DNA from: Diphasiastrum complanatum | Taxonomy: Eukaryota; Streptophyta; Lycopodiopsida; Lycopodiales; Lycopodiaceae | Direction: 5' to 3' | Assembly (NCBI GenBank): GCA_029204225.1 | Contig: CM055097.1 | Span: forward strand, 15,624,711-15,688,710 | Length of the DNA stretch: 64,000 nt | The notes under the pieces: model-generated | Told to the model about the DNA's origin: nothing | Database searches by the model: none | Seen by the model: only the letters and a program-made list of their open reading frames with translations | Shown here: piece by piece, positions 11,471 through 21,841 of the stretch | Position numbering within the stretch: position 1 is the first letter of the stretch | Layout: each line of letters begins with the position of its first letter | Position numbers and translations under genes: made by a program

Positions 11471-11880
11471 AAGGGGATCTTTCATCCAAATGGGAGCTTT
11501 GCTCAGCCTTTAGGAGAATTACAACTCACTCAAAAGAGCATTTGTCATCCACTTAAGGAGAAGTTTCATCCACTTAAGGAGAGTGTTCATCCAAGAATGG
11601 AGATTGTCAACAATAGGATTGAAAAGAACATTGTTAGTATTGAATATGCACAAGCCTCACAATCACAAATGATTAGGTGTTATGATCTGATCCAAAATAG
11701 TTTCTTTTCAGCCTCTGATCTTCAATAGACCTGAAATATGCTTTTGATCCACAAGTTCAACTCACAAAACAAAGGTTAGTAAGATTTGATCAACAAAGCA
11801 ATGCAAAATCATGCTAGAACTTGATCAAACATCCAAATATCACCAAAAATGGAATACTTACTGTAAATAGAAGCCAACCA
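11471..11880 (-). other. Proximal leader of Copia family B with short repeats
   Basis: It contains four near-repeats around TTCATCCACTTAAGGAGA between 11480 and 11605. A plus-strand open frame (11402-11728) crosses it but has no recognisable domain and is antisense to the element, so I do not call it a gene. Confidence 0.6.
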
Positions 11881-11892
11881 GCTCAGATACCA
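11881..11892 (-). other. Primer-binding site, Copia family B
   Basis: The minus strand reads TGGTATCTGAGC immediately after the 5' LTR. It differs at one base from the usual initiator methionine tRNA complement. Confidence 0.9.
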
Positions 11893-12547
11893 TGTGAAAA
11901 ATACAGATCCTAAGTGGATCTAAACTCCAAGATCATTGGCTTGAATGCTTGCACTCCAAACTACATAAGCTAGGAATTGGCAACACATTCTATGCTACCT
12001 AGAATGCAAAGAACTTGATCAAAAAGCATTTATCACAAATGGAAACTTCCATAAACATCAAGTGCGGCCCAAAATAGCATTATACAGTCCATAATACATC
12101 AGCCTATCACTTTTGGAAAGCACCTAAGATCATACACAATAGCTTGAAGACAATACACACAACAATGCTCTCAATGGAGGAAGAAACAATGACAATGATC
12201 TATTGATCTCAATGAAGCATACAAAAGGTTTCTCCAACCTGTTTTCCACGACTTCCCTACTATTTATGGATGAGGAAGATGACTCTCTCTCCTCTCTCTA
12301 GAAGGTACTTGACCCTAGATATTCCCTATATAGGAAAAATAGCTAAAAATGGCTTATATGACCAAAATACATCAAAATGGTCTCATTTTGAAGGGTATGA
12401 AGTTTGACACTTCATCATACTGAAAAAATACAGTAAATAAAAACATTGTGGCCTGGTTCACACGTGTGAAACTCCAGAACCAAAACTATTTACAATTTTA
12501 GCCAATTTAGGCCTCAAACTAGCTAGGAAATGTTGACAATTTTCACA
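11893..12547 (-). repeat. 5' LTR of Copia family B (655 bp)
   Basis: The copy matches 6117-6771 without a visible difference. As the 5' LTR it should drive transcription of the element leftward. It is followed by the GCCCA target duplication. Confidence 0.97.
12325..12334 (-). promoter_or_regulatory. Probable TATA box in the family B 5' LTR
   Basis: CCTATATAGG is palindromic and sits about 215 bases inside the transcription-entry side of the LTR. It is the best TATA candidate on the element strand. The same site is at 6549-6558 in the 3' LTR. Confidence 0.65.
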
Positions 12548-12552
12548 GCCCA
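12548..12552. repeat. Target-site duplication GCCCA, right copy
   Basis: Exact match to 6112-6116. Confidence 0.95.
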
Positions 12553-13356
12553 TACTCAATCATGTTCTTTGGCACTTATTTTCTAGAGGTTGTCCATCCT
12601 CAATCATGGTGGAACAAGTCACTAGGGTGATCAGACCCTAGGCCTTGTTCTGTTCTTTATAGACTCCACTGAGCCTTCATTATAGACTTAGTAATAAGTC
12701 TTCTTTATAGACTCTATTGAGCCTTCTTTATAGACTTTATCAAAAAGCCTTCTTTATACTATCTTTAAGCTTAGAAAGCTTCTTGTTTCGATTCTTGTTC
12801 TTTTGGCACTTTCTCGAGTAACTACACATACCCTCAAAGAGAAATCAGTCCTTAAGCCCAGAGGGCTTCTTATTCTTGCTTAGATTCTTCAGGTACGTTC
12901 GTGTGTACCTGCACATCCCTTCAAAGAAAGATCAGTGTTTATAATAACATCAAACATGGTTCATAAAATATTCTTAGTTCTACAGGTGTCAATGCATGTT
13001 ACTCAATTCATTAAAGTGATAAATTCATACAATATCCTAAAAGAATATTGATCATTAATAATTCTATATCATCAAAGTCTATCTGGGTTGGAAGCTGGGA
13101 AAGTCTTTATTACTTAGAAGCAATTTGTCTCTACAAATTACACAGCTCAATCATTGTGTTCTACTCATTGGCAGACTTTTATGCACATCTATTATCGTCT
13201 CTCTATCTTCTTCTTATGCTCTTTCTTCTCTTCTCTCATCTTTTATGTTGATCCAAAAAATGTGTATTTATCTCTACTGTGTGGAGTTTACAAGATAGCT
13301 AAACAGAGAATTACAAGAGAAGTCAACGCTAATCAAGTAGTTAGTTATTCTCTGTT
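12553..13356. other. Non-coding spacer with short repeats
   Basis: No gene is visible. 12655-12765 holds repeats of the type (C)TTCTTTATAGACT...GAGCC. The rest is AT-rich sequence with small shadow frames only. Confidence 0.6.
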
Positions 13357-14519
13357 TGTTAGCCGATATTTTTGCACGAAAAATTGATCTAATATTGAAG
13401 TTTAAGTTTGCAATAACTAAAAAAACCGGCATGTAAAATCCAATTATTAGAGAAAAATTGGCACAAATTTGCCTTAGAACTGGGTCCCAGCCCAAAGTAA
13501 GAAATTAACTTTTCAAAAAAAAAATCGTCAAAAATATCTTGTGGTCAAGTTTTGTAAGACCAAGCCAAAAGTGCCGATCCACCTAGAATTGGGTCCCAGC
13601 CCGTCCTAAATGAGGATAGAGCAAATTTTGCGGCCTTAGAAATGGCCGGTAAATATTTTACAGCTTTTCAAAAAAATAGCCAGTTGTAAAAAAATAGCCG
13701 GTATGACCGTGCTAAAATCTCACCATGTATTGAGTCTATTTTTACTAATATATGATCACTCAATGTATTTTTCAGGGAAACCGTGGTGTCGTGGGAGCCT
13801 AGTCATGAATGCCGAAAAAGTCAACCACAGAAGAAAAAACCGAGAAAGAAAAGTTTTGGGTAAAAACAAGATCGGGAAATATGGATTCAGTATCAAGGAG
13901 TCACAGAAACTCTAATGGCAAAGTTTGGGCAATTTACGGGCAATTAACGAAATGTGCGGGCCAAGTGGTTACCCAACAGGCCAAAAACCTAGACAAATGA
14001 GCAGTAGGCACACGACCCTTTAAAAATCGAAGAAAGGCCAAAAGCACAGGTGCCCAAAGAAAAACGAAGGCCGCCTACTAAAAATAGGGGTTGAAAAAGG
14101 GCCTCACCCAAAATTTGAATAGTAAATGCCAAACCACCTTGGAGGCTAAAAAATTTGAGAGGTACACCCACTAGCCATTGACATTTTGGGCTTCTAGGGT
14201 GTACAAAAGGGGAAACTTGAATGACCTCCCTAGCCTTTGACAAAAATGGCATCTTGGGTAGTTTTGGAAGAGAGCCTTGAATGCACCACTCCCCCACTCT
14301 CTTATGGAGGCCACTAGGTGTACTATCGAATGGGTTGGGGACAAATGGCAAAGAGGGCTTGAAGGGCATGAAGAATGGCAAGATGGCATTATGAAGGGGA
14401 TGCATTGGAATTTCCTATAAGAAGGAGCCAACTCCTTGTATTTCAAATGTTAGTGCTTTTGTGAGTTGATAATTTGAGAGTGGAGTATAGTTGGCTAATG
14501 ATGTGATAGTGAGTTGATG
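13357..14519. repeat. 1.2-kb direct repeat, copy 1 (probable LTR)
   Basis: It starts TGTTAGCCGATATTTTTGC and stays alignable with 20656-21841 up to GTGAGTTGATG, with scattered substitutions and one deletion of about 25 bases near 13490. A TATAAGAAGG box (near 14418) lies about 100 bases before the end of similarity, as expected for a plus-strand LTR promoter. No primer-binding site or clean 3' end was found, so LTR status is inference. Confidence 0.8.
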
Positions 14520-15125
14520 GTGATAGTTGGAGTGATTGAGTTTGATGTGATAGTTTTGATGATGTGATGCCATGTTCATTGAGAGTTTCATCTAATCTTA
14601 TTGAGAGATTGAAGGTTTCTTGCAATAGTGCGTTGAGTATGGTCTTAGAGTTTGTAATTTCTTTGTATTGTTGAGGAATTGATTCTTGTGAGTGAGTCAT
14701 GAAATCTCATGCCTTGGAGGCCTATTTGATCTTATGCTTATTAATTTTCATCATGTGAGATCCTTTCTTAGGAGTGCTTGTTATCTTCTATTCTATACAA
14801 GAAATAGCTTTGGATCGTGAGGTGAGAACTTTCTTCAATCAAGTGCTTATGGACTTATGCTCTTGTGTTTTTCCATCTACTTCATCTTGAGAGATTTCAA
14901 GACTTGAGGGTTTTCCAATTGATAGGGACTCCATTTGTTGAAGTACTTCTTCATTGTTGAGGCCATTTTGTTGCTAAGAGAGCATCAAGGAGTAAGTTCA
15001 TGAGAGAGCCTTATGCGTTCTGATGTTGAAGGGGCCTCAATGGAATATCTGCCCTCTTGAGTAGGCTCGCTTGGCCAATGCTGAAGGAGTGCGCCTCTAT
15101 GCTGTGAGCTAATAGCCAACGATAA
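14520..15125. other. Sequence beyond repeat copy 1
   Basis: This is T/G-rich, apparently non-coding sequence. It may be the rest of the LTR or an untranslated leader of the same element. I see no domain. Confidence 0.4.
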
Positions 15126-15568
15126 CTAAATTTTCAAAGAGTTTTCATCAAAGTCATCAACATGGCAGAACTCAGTTGCATTTATGAGGAAGACTACACC
15201 GAATTCGGTTGGGATATCAGTCGCGCTGCTACTGCCAACAATCAACCCAATTATGTGGCAAAGAATCAAGCCATCTCTGTAGCAGATGTCAAGCACATAC
15301 TTTTTGGCATTCTTCAAGCCCATTTCTGTGGCTAAACCATTGATTGATCCCAACCAATCCGTAGAGTGCTTCCAGTTCAAAAAACTGAAACTTCTATGAG
15401 GATTTCCATTGCTGATTTCTGAGGCTCTACACCCCTGCTATGGTTGGTTGTATCATGCACACTTTTGAAGTTTTCTTGCTGATTACTTGGAGTGCATTCA
15501 ATCGCTGACAGTAGTGCTACAGTTCTGATATCCAGAATGGCAATTGTTCGCTGCACCCTGCCAATCAT
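15126..15568 (-). other. Two adjoining unrecognised open stretches
   Basis: Frames 15377-15568 (63 codons) and 15126-15380 (84 codons) abut with a change of frame. The second includes CYRDGLILCHIIGLIVGSSS and ends in acidic FCHVDDFDENSLKI. I recognise no family. They may be a decayed transposon gene or chance frames. Confidence 0.25.
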
Positions 15569-15589
15569 CAGTGATCAAGGATGAATTTC

Positions 15590-16560
15590 TAGCGGTTTGT
15601 GGCCTACAATCGATTTGAGTGCGGCCTCCTACCTCTACCTACCTGCTCGCTACCTGTCTGTGTGCTACCTTGCCTCTGTTCGTTGCTTTCACAAGCCCAC
15701 ACTGCCTCACCTACGATCTGCCTGCAGCTCCTCGCTGCCTCACTTGCTAGCCTTGCGATCTGCCCGCTACCTCTGCTCTCTGTGTGCTCGCTGGAGGCCG
15801 CCTTCTGCCTGTCTGCGACCCTTCTGCCTATCTGCGACCCCTGTACCTCACTGTTCCGATTAGTATCAGACATACTCCGGCCAGTTCCAATTGATTGTGA
15901 CCTACGGAGGGCTGTTTACAGTCAAAATTCATCTCGAAAGTCTGTCTGCAACCAAAACTCAGAGAATTGCAAGGTGTTGGCGCTCTACCTTCACTGCCCA
16001 CTGTGTCATATCTCTCCCTGTGCCCATAGATAATCCGTTTGCAGCTCCAGAGCACTGGCTATGGTGGAAATCTGACCCCTCCTACTCTCTGCAAATCTCG
16101 AAAGGTTTCTACCTTGGTGACAAGCCAGATTTTGGAAGGTAATGCAAACGGCAAGGCAAACGGCTCTCTGAAGAATGAAGGCAAAGCTACCTCAGACCAA
16201 AAGTGGCATTCATGACTAGTGCCTCTACAATTTCCAATTTTTCTCTCATACCTGAGGTAATGTGGTTTATCCAATTATGCGTCCATTGTATAGATTGTGA
16301 ACTGTATAGATTGTGAATGATGTATGTCAATAGCTAAATGGATTCTGGTTATTGTTTTGCAAATTTTGTATTCGCCTATTGAATGATTCATTATTCTCGT
16401 CAAGAGATGAAATGGTATTTTTCTCAAACGAAAAAGAGTAATGTTTTTTTTTCATTAGTAGTACTACGTGAATGTTGTAAAGAACCTTTACTGAACGAAA
16501 CATCTTTATGGTAAGATAGAGAACCATCTGACATGTAAAGAAGTAGACTAGGATTCAACG
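15590..16560. other. Pyrimidine-rich segment and flank, no gene
   Basis: 15600-15870 is built from repeated CTACCTGC/CTGCCTC-type words and is open in several frames because of composition. Around 16040-16080, TTTGCAGCTCCAGAGCACTGG resembles 41248-41270, so a short dispersed repeat may be shared. No coding domain is seen. Confidence 0.4.
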
Positions 16561-17503
16561 CATTTGCCTTAACGTTTGGTGTGAGATTTTGGAATCGCCA
16601 TTAACTTTCTAATTCTTTGATGAGAGTTCGATTACAAAGTGATCAAAGTTCGTAGGCTATGGTTGCATTTCTTAAACCAAGTAAACTATTTGAAGTTTGG
16701 TAGTGAATCACTGGAGTTCGGAGTTTAGTAACTGTTGTATGGACTGTTCTTCGTTCCTCGATGTATTTACCGAAAATTATAGCCAGGAATCGTATTGAAG
16801 TAAATGCGTTTACAAAAAGAATCATAGGTTGGTTATTTTTTGGTTTGCTAGATCAGACTTGGGAATCAAACGACTATATGGAATCATCAAGTTTTTGAAG
16901 TGGTTCTTACGTTTTGTCAATTATGAAGCGTATTAATTGGATCCGACCTTTGTGAAACACCAGAGCAGGCCGTCCACCATCCGGGGTTGAAATACACCGC
17001 CTTGGTTAAGCGTCACACTAGTCACACTTGCCGTCAGTATTGTCTAGCGAAATACCTAGACCCGATGATTGGCGAAAATACCACCGCTTATCAAACATAG
17101 CGGTGCGTATAACTTGCACCCCATGAGCACATCATAGGCAATAAATCGGTTTCAAGCCCATGTAAGATTTTTACTAACTGTAAGCCAAATTCAATGGGAA
17201 AAGAGACTTTAGCAAGATCCTAATGCGAATTAGTGATCAGAAGTTTTACGGAACTGTAACCCTAGAAAGCTAGTGAATCATTGCACCAAAAGTGATAGTA
17301 CCCCCTCCTTGCAACCGTATCTCTGAGAACCTGGAAAACTCTCATCGGTTGGGGAGTATGGGGCAATAGAGAAGGCCTTTGGGGTTGGAAGTGGAAAATC
17401 CTCTATTGCTCACATAGGGCCGAACCACCATTAGAGGTGAGGCCCCTTGACCCTTTTAGGACGTTTTGGCTGGACCAACCCCCCGTCAAAATAGGCCCTA
17501 ACA
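16561..17503 (+). repeat. Gypsy-type LTR, 3' portion (left border not defined)
   Basis: It ends GGCCCTAACA immediately before a tRNA-like primer site. From about 16920 it is similar to 27850-27947 and then 29680-29780, and its end resembles 30470-30518 (GACCAACCCCC...CCCTAACA). The two are divergent members of one LTR family. Confidence 0.6.
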
Positions 17504-17523
17504 TTGGTGCGTCTGCCAGGAGG
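17504..17523 (+). other. Primer-binding-site-like sequence of a Gypsy element
   Basis: TTGGTGCGTCTGCCAGGAGG follows the LTR end and resembles the TGGCGCCG...GCCGGGGA site used by plant Gypsy elements primed by aspartate tRNA. A second, similar word (TTGGTGTGTCTGCCGAGAG) occurs at 17638-17656. Confidence 0.5.
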
Positions 17524-17710
17524 AATTTGATAATGGGCTATTGTTTGAAGGGCGATTATCTATATGTAGGGTTGTGGATTGTACAGATTAGCCATTTGCG
17601 GGTTGCATATGTTATTTGACCCGCCAGACGCTTAACATTGGTGTGTCTGCCGAGAGTGACTTGACATCTATAGAAATTGTGCATCAGTATGCTAGACGAT
17701 TCGAAGGTTA

Positions 17711-18595
17711 GTGCACCAGCTGGACCTAAGTTTTACAATGGAATTAACTCTGCAACTACTACTTGATAGTTTTTTGAGAGGACTGCCGAGTAATATCCAG
17801 CTAGTGGTACGCCAATCTAGAATCTCATCATTGAAAGAGGCAATATCTAGAGCCATGATTGTAGAGGAAGCACACATAACTACACGTGAATGTCAGGCCA
17901 TGAGAAATCCGATGCTAGATAGTAGCCGACAGACACTAGGGCACGAGTTGCCAAGAATGAGAGAATTACATCATACAGGACTACCACATGACACCTACGA
18001 GAGGACTGGACCCTCAAAGTTTTCCGAAGCAGAATGTGTTGAGGAAGAGAGAGTGCCAAGTAGCATTGAGTCATTACCTAACTTTGTGGAGGATTATGGA
18101 GGGACACATGGGAGTGAGTCAAACTTACACCGTTATGGGCTAGCCAATCAGAAAGCCCAGACTAGTAAGAATATAGACTTGTGGTCTAGATATCATGAGA
18201 ATGCCTCTCTGGATAGACGAGTTGAGACCAACGACGACAATCCCCCGACACACCCAATAAGAACACTCATCCCTGAGGGGACTAGGGCAAGCGTGCTGAC
18301 GACAACCCGGAGCGAGTTACGGACAGACCCACTCAGGAAAGAGTGGATGGAAGGGTGTAATTGGCAGGTGAGTCTTGGGAAGGCCACTAAGTCTGAGGAG
18401 GCATTACCGACGATATTTAGCAATCAGGCGGATCAAGTTGTACCTCCTGATGAGGATGACAATAACACTGTAGAGGAGCCAATATGTGCTAACCCACTAG
18501 TACCACCCCCTAGATCCAGAATCATAGATCCAACTCCAGCATTTCCAGAAAATGAAGTTATTAAACCACCTATCTCTGATGACATTAATCAGTAG
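17711..18595 (+). pseudogene. Gypsy Gag fragment, 294 codons
   Basis: The N-terminal part reads LLDSFLRGLPSNIQLVVRQ, then SLKEAISRAMIVEEAHI. This is the end of the retrotransposon Gag core as found in plant Gypsy elements. The following 200 residues are charged and low in recognisable domains. Upstream Gag sequence (EIVHQYARRFEG) is in another frame, so the gene is frameshifted. No zinc knuckle is visible. Confidence 0.7.
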
Positions 18596-18637
18596 GAGTC
18601 ATATGATATACATAACCTATTCGAAGATCATAAGAAT

Positions 18638-18973
18638 GTGGCGAACAAGAGAACATTGATGCATATATTCCATTGGGAAGGGGGCATGCCAGGCTATGTC
18701 TCTGAAGAAGATATCGAGAACAAGGGGCCTGAACTAGAAAATAGGGAGGAAATAAGGAATACTATACCTCCAACCATGGATAAACCCTATGATATGGGAA
18801 GGATATTCGATGTGGTGGGCGCAGATCTTCCATTTCTACCATGGAATTCAAACATACACCAAAATCACCCATATCAGTTGAGAGATTTGAATAATTTAGC
18901 CTCCTATTCCATACGTCATGATAGGGTTACCGCGCATGGTGAATACCCAGACAACAAGGTGGATGTTGGATAG
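18638..18973 (+). CDS. Unrecognised 111-codon frame after the Gag fragment
   Basis: It follows the Gag fragment by 43 bases on the same strand and is probably part of the same decayed element. It is acidic at the start (SEEDIENKGPELENREE) with a later PFLPWNSNIHQNHPYQL. I know no family match. Confidence 0.35.
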   Translation: MANKRTLMHIFHWEGGMPGYVSEEDIENKGPELENREEIRNTIPPTMDKPYDMGRIFDVVGADLPFLPWNSNIHQNHPYQLRDLNNLASYSIRHDRVTAHGEYPDNKVDVG

Positions 18974-20655
18974 ATGTGGTAAGGTGACAACAATACACCC
19001 TTATTCCTGATTTCACATGGGGGAGTCGAGGGGTGGTAAGTTTGACTTTACTTTGCCGATCTGGTTTTGTTATATTTTTTTTTATTTTTTGGTCAACATT
19101 CTATCTTGTTTTAAAATACCACTAAAAAAAAAATTTGTTTCAGTATGGGATTCATTATTACTACATGAGAGATTCATAGACACTGTAAACGGTGATCTAT
19201 AGATATCTCAGTTGACTTGACTCCATTCACTCACACTGCATTGCATCATGTAGGCACAATGTGCTTGGTCATTTGATTGCAAGACCGTTGTCTCATGCAT
19301 CCTCTGAGCTGCATAGGGCATTACATATTCTCTCCGATGGGCATGAGTGTTTGATCAAAAGCATAAAAGAGAGGGTAAGAGAGAAAAAAGTGGGAACAGA
19401 AACAGTGTAGTGGGGTGGGGAGTGACTCCATCGCCCAAGATAAGGCATGATTGACTGGATAGTTGGAGAATTTCAAGAAGTGACGGATAAAGAAAAAATC
19501 GAGAGTCTCCACATGATGGTTACATACAGTGAGATAACAAGCTTGAAACATCATTACTTCTTTGAATAGTGAACCATTCGAAACAGTTGCTGAAGGAAAT
19601 TTATGCTTTGTACATAAAGTCGGATTAGATGAGATGGATGATCTGCAACGAACGTATACATTTGAGTCAGTACCACCTATGGATATCAGACAACTAAGAA
19701 GATTCTTCTCCATATCCACTGATCAAAAACCATCTTTCATAAGGTCCCTAGTAGGACAGAAAAAGTAAGAAAAAAGTAAAAAGAAAAAAAAGAAAACGTG
19801 AAAAGAGAGAGAAAGAAAGACTGAGAGAAAAATAAAAGAAAAAAAAAAGGAGAAAAAAGAAAAGGACTTCAACCATTTCTATAAGACCTCGAACCAATTT
19901 GTGAGGATGAGTGACGCCTCACACATCCATAGGAGGTGAGGACGATTTTTTCCTAATTGATTCTATATATTGATGAAAACCAGTGCTTCCTACTATCTAG
20001 TACATTGGATCTTAGGACAATAAGTTGTCCTACATGGACTATTGTCACAATCTAGGGCTTGAGAGAAGATTCGGTACAGAGAGGCTAGATGCTTATTCCC
20101 TGTTGAATCGGTTCTTAGCGAGTATAAGTTGAATGTCCAAAATAAAAAAATAAAAAAAAAAGCTGGTAATCACCAGTCTGGACCGGTTTCAGAGTTGGGG
20201 CACTAAAGCCTCATTGCGTATGCATTCACACACACATCAATGACACGGTGTTAGACACAATACTATTGACTTGAATCCACATCATCCCATCTCCAATCTT
20301 GAGATTTGCATTTGCATACCCCTCCATGCACGGGTCTGAAAATGGGCATTGTCTTACACTGATGGGAATGGGAGCATTTGCCATTTAGGTCACAGGTGGA
20401 TTTTTGCAGGTATGAAGACACAAAATTGTTCAAAGATGTTGCGGTTAAATCCAATCTGGTTGCAGATGGATCCTAAGGGCTCAATCGATGGCCTTTGGGT
20501 AGGAAGCTGTTGAAGCCACCAACTCACTGTGGTTAGCATCACCTAGCAAGGGTGCTAAGCCCACTATACTTGATTCACCGCCAGGAGCTGGTCTGTGAAA
20601 CCAGAGACTCTGGGTCCGTCGTATGGGGACCATACTACCCAATGGTAGTCGCCAA
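18974..20655. other. Interior of decayed element, polypurine-rich
   Basis: There is no clear gene. A 68-codon plus frame at 19562-19768 is unrecognised. From about 19752 to 19866 the plus strand is almost entirely purine (long AAAAGAGAGAG runs), and a shorter A-run lies near 20150. The sequence ends in CGCCAA just before repeat copy 2. Confidence 0.45.
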
Positions 20656-21841
20656 TGTTAGCCGATATTTTTGCATGAAAAATTGGTCTAATATTGAAGT
20701 TTAAGTTTTCAATAATTGGAACCGGCATGTAAAATCCGATTATTAGAGAAAAATTGGCACAAATTTGCCTTAGAACTAGGTCCCAGCCCATCCCTAAAGT
20801 GGCTAGACACAGTTTAAAAGTAAGAAATTAACTTTTCAAAAAAAAATCGTCAAAAATATTTTGTGGTCAAGTTTTGTAAGACCGATCCAAAAGTGTCAGT
20901 CCACCTAGAATTGGGTCCCAGCCCCCTCCAAATGAGGCTAGAGCAAATTTTGCGGCCTTAGAAATGGCCAGTAAATATTTTACGACTTTTCAAAAAAATG
21001 GCCAGTTGTAAAAAATAGCTGGTATGACCGTGCTAAAATCTCACCATGTACTGAGTCCATTTTTACTAATATCTGATCACTCAATGTATTTTTCAGGGAA
21101 ACCGTGGTGTCGTGGGAGCCCTAGACATGAATGCCGAAAAAGTCAACCACAAAAGAAAAAACCGAGAAAGAAAAGTTTTGGGTAAAAACAGGACCGAGAA
21201 ATATGGATTCAGTATCAAGGAGTCACAGAAATTCTAATGGCATAGTTTGGACAATTTACGGGCAATTAACAAAATGTGCGGGCCAAGTGGATACCCAACA
21301 GGCCAAAAACTCAGACAAATGAGCAGTAGGCGCACGACCCTTGAAAAATCTAAGAAAGGCAGAAAACACAGGTGCCCAAAGAAAAACGAAGGCCGCCTAC
21401 TAAAAATAGGGGTTGAAAAAGGGCCTCACCCAAAATTTGAATAATAAATGCCAAACCACCTTGGAGGCTAAAAAATTTGAGAGGTACACCCACTAGCCAT
21501 TGACATTTTGGGCTTCTAGGGTGTACAAAAGGGGAAACTTGAATGACCTCCCTAGCCTTTGACAAAAATGACATCTTGGCTAGTTTTGGAAGAGAGCCTT
21601 GAATGCACCACTCCCCCACTCTCTTATGGAGGCCACTAGGTGTACTATCGAATGGGTTGGGGACAAATGGCAAAGAGGGCTTGAAGGGCATGAAGAATGG
21701 CAAGATGACATTGTGAAGGGGATGCATTGAAATTTCCTATAAGAAGGAGCCAACTCCTTGTATTTCAAATGTTAGTGCTTTTGTGAGTTGATAATTTGAG
21801 AGTGGAGTATAGTTGGCTAATGATGTGATAGTGAGTTGATG
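20656..21841. repeat. 1.2-kb direct repeat, copy 2 (probable LTR)
   Basis: It is alignable with 13357-14519 along its whole length. Similarity stops sharply at GAGTTGATG (21841), where the truncated Copia family A copy begins. If these are LTRs of one element, that element spans 13357 to about 21841 and contains the Gypsy gag remains. Confidence 0.8.

Larger units (their letters stand above)
6117..12547 (-). mobile_element. Complete Copia LTR retrotransposon, family B, apparently recent
   Basis: This 6431-bp element is intact on the minus strand: 5' LTR 11893-12547, primer-binding site 11881-11892, a leader of about 1.2 kb, a single Gag-Pol frame 6767-10720, polypurine tract, and 3' LTR 6117-6771. 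Both LTRs are 655 bp and I found no difference between them by eye. A perfect 5-bp target duplication flanks it. Identical LTRs imply insertion recently in evolutionary time. It is unrelated in LTR and leader sequence to the adjacent family A. Confidence 0.97.

Noticed and set aside
11402-11728. 108-codon plus-strand frame antisense to the Copia family B leader
   Set aside because: Open because of short in-frame repeats (HPLKEKFHPLKES); no domain, no promoter seen, opposite to the element.
13989-14446. Frames of 138 and 91 codons on the minus strand, repeated at 21350-21768
   Set aside because: Present in both copies of the 1.2-kb repeat but in overlapping frames, with no domain; likely non-coding LTR sequence.
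15597-16055. Several overlapping cysteine/leucine-rich frames
   Set aside because: They arise from pyrimidine-rich repeated words and overlap in several frames on both strands; none has a domain.
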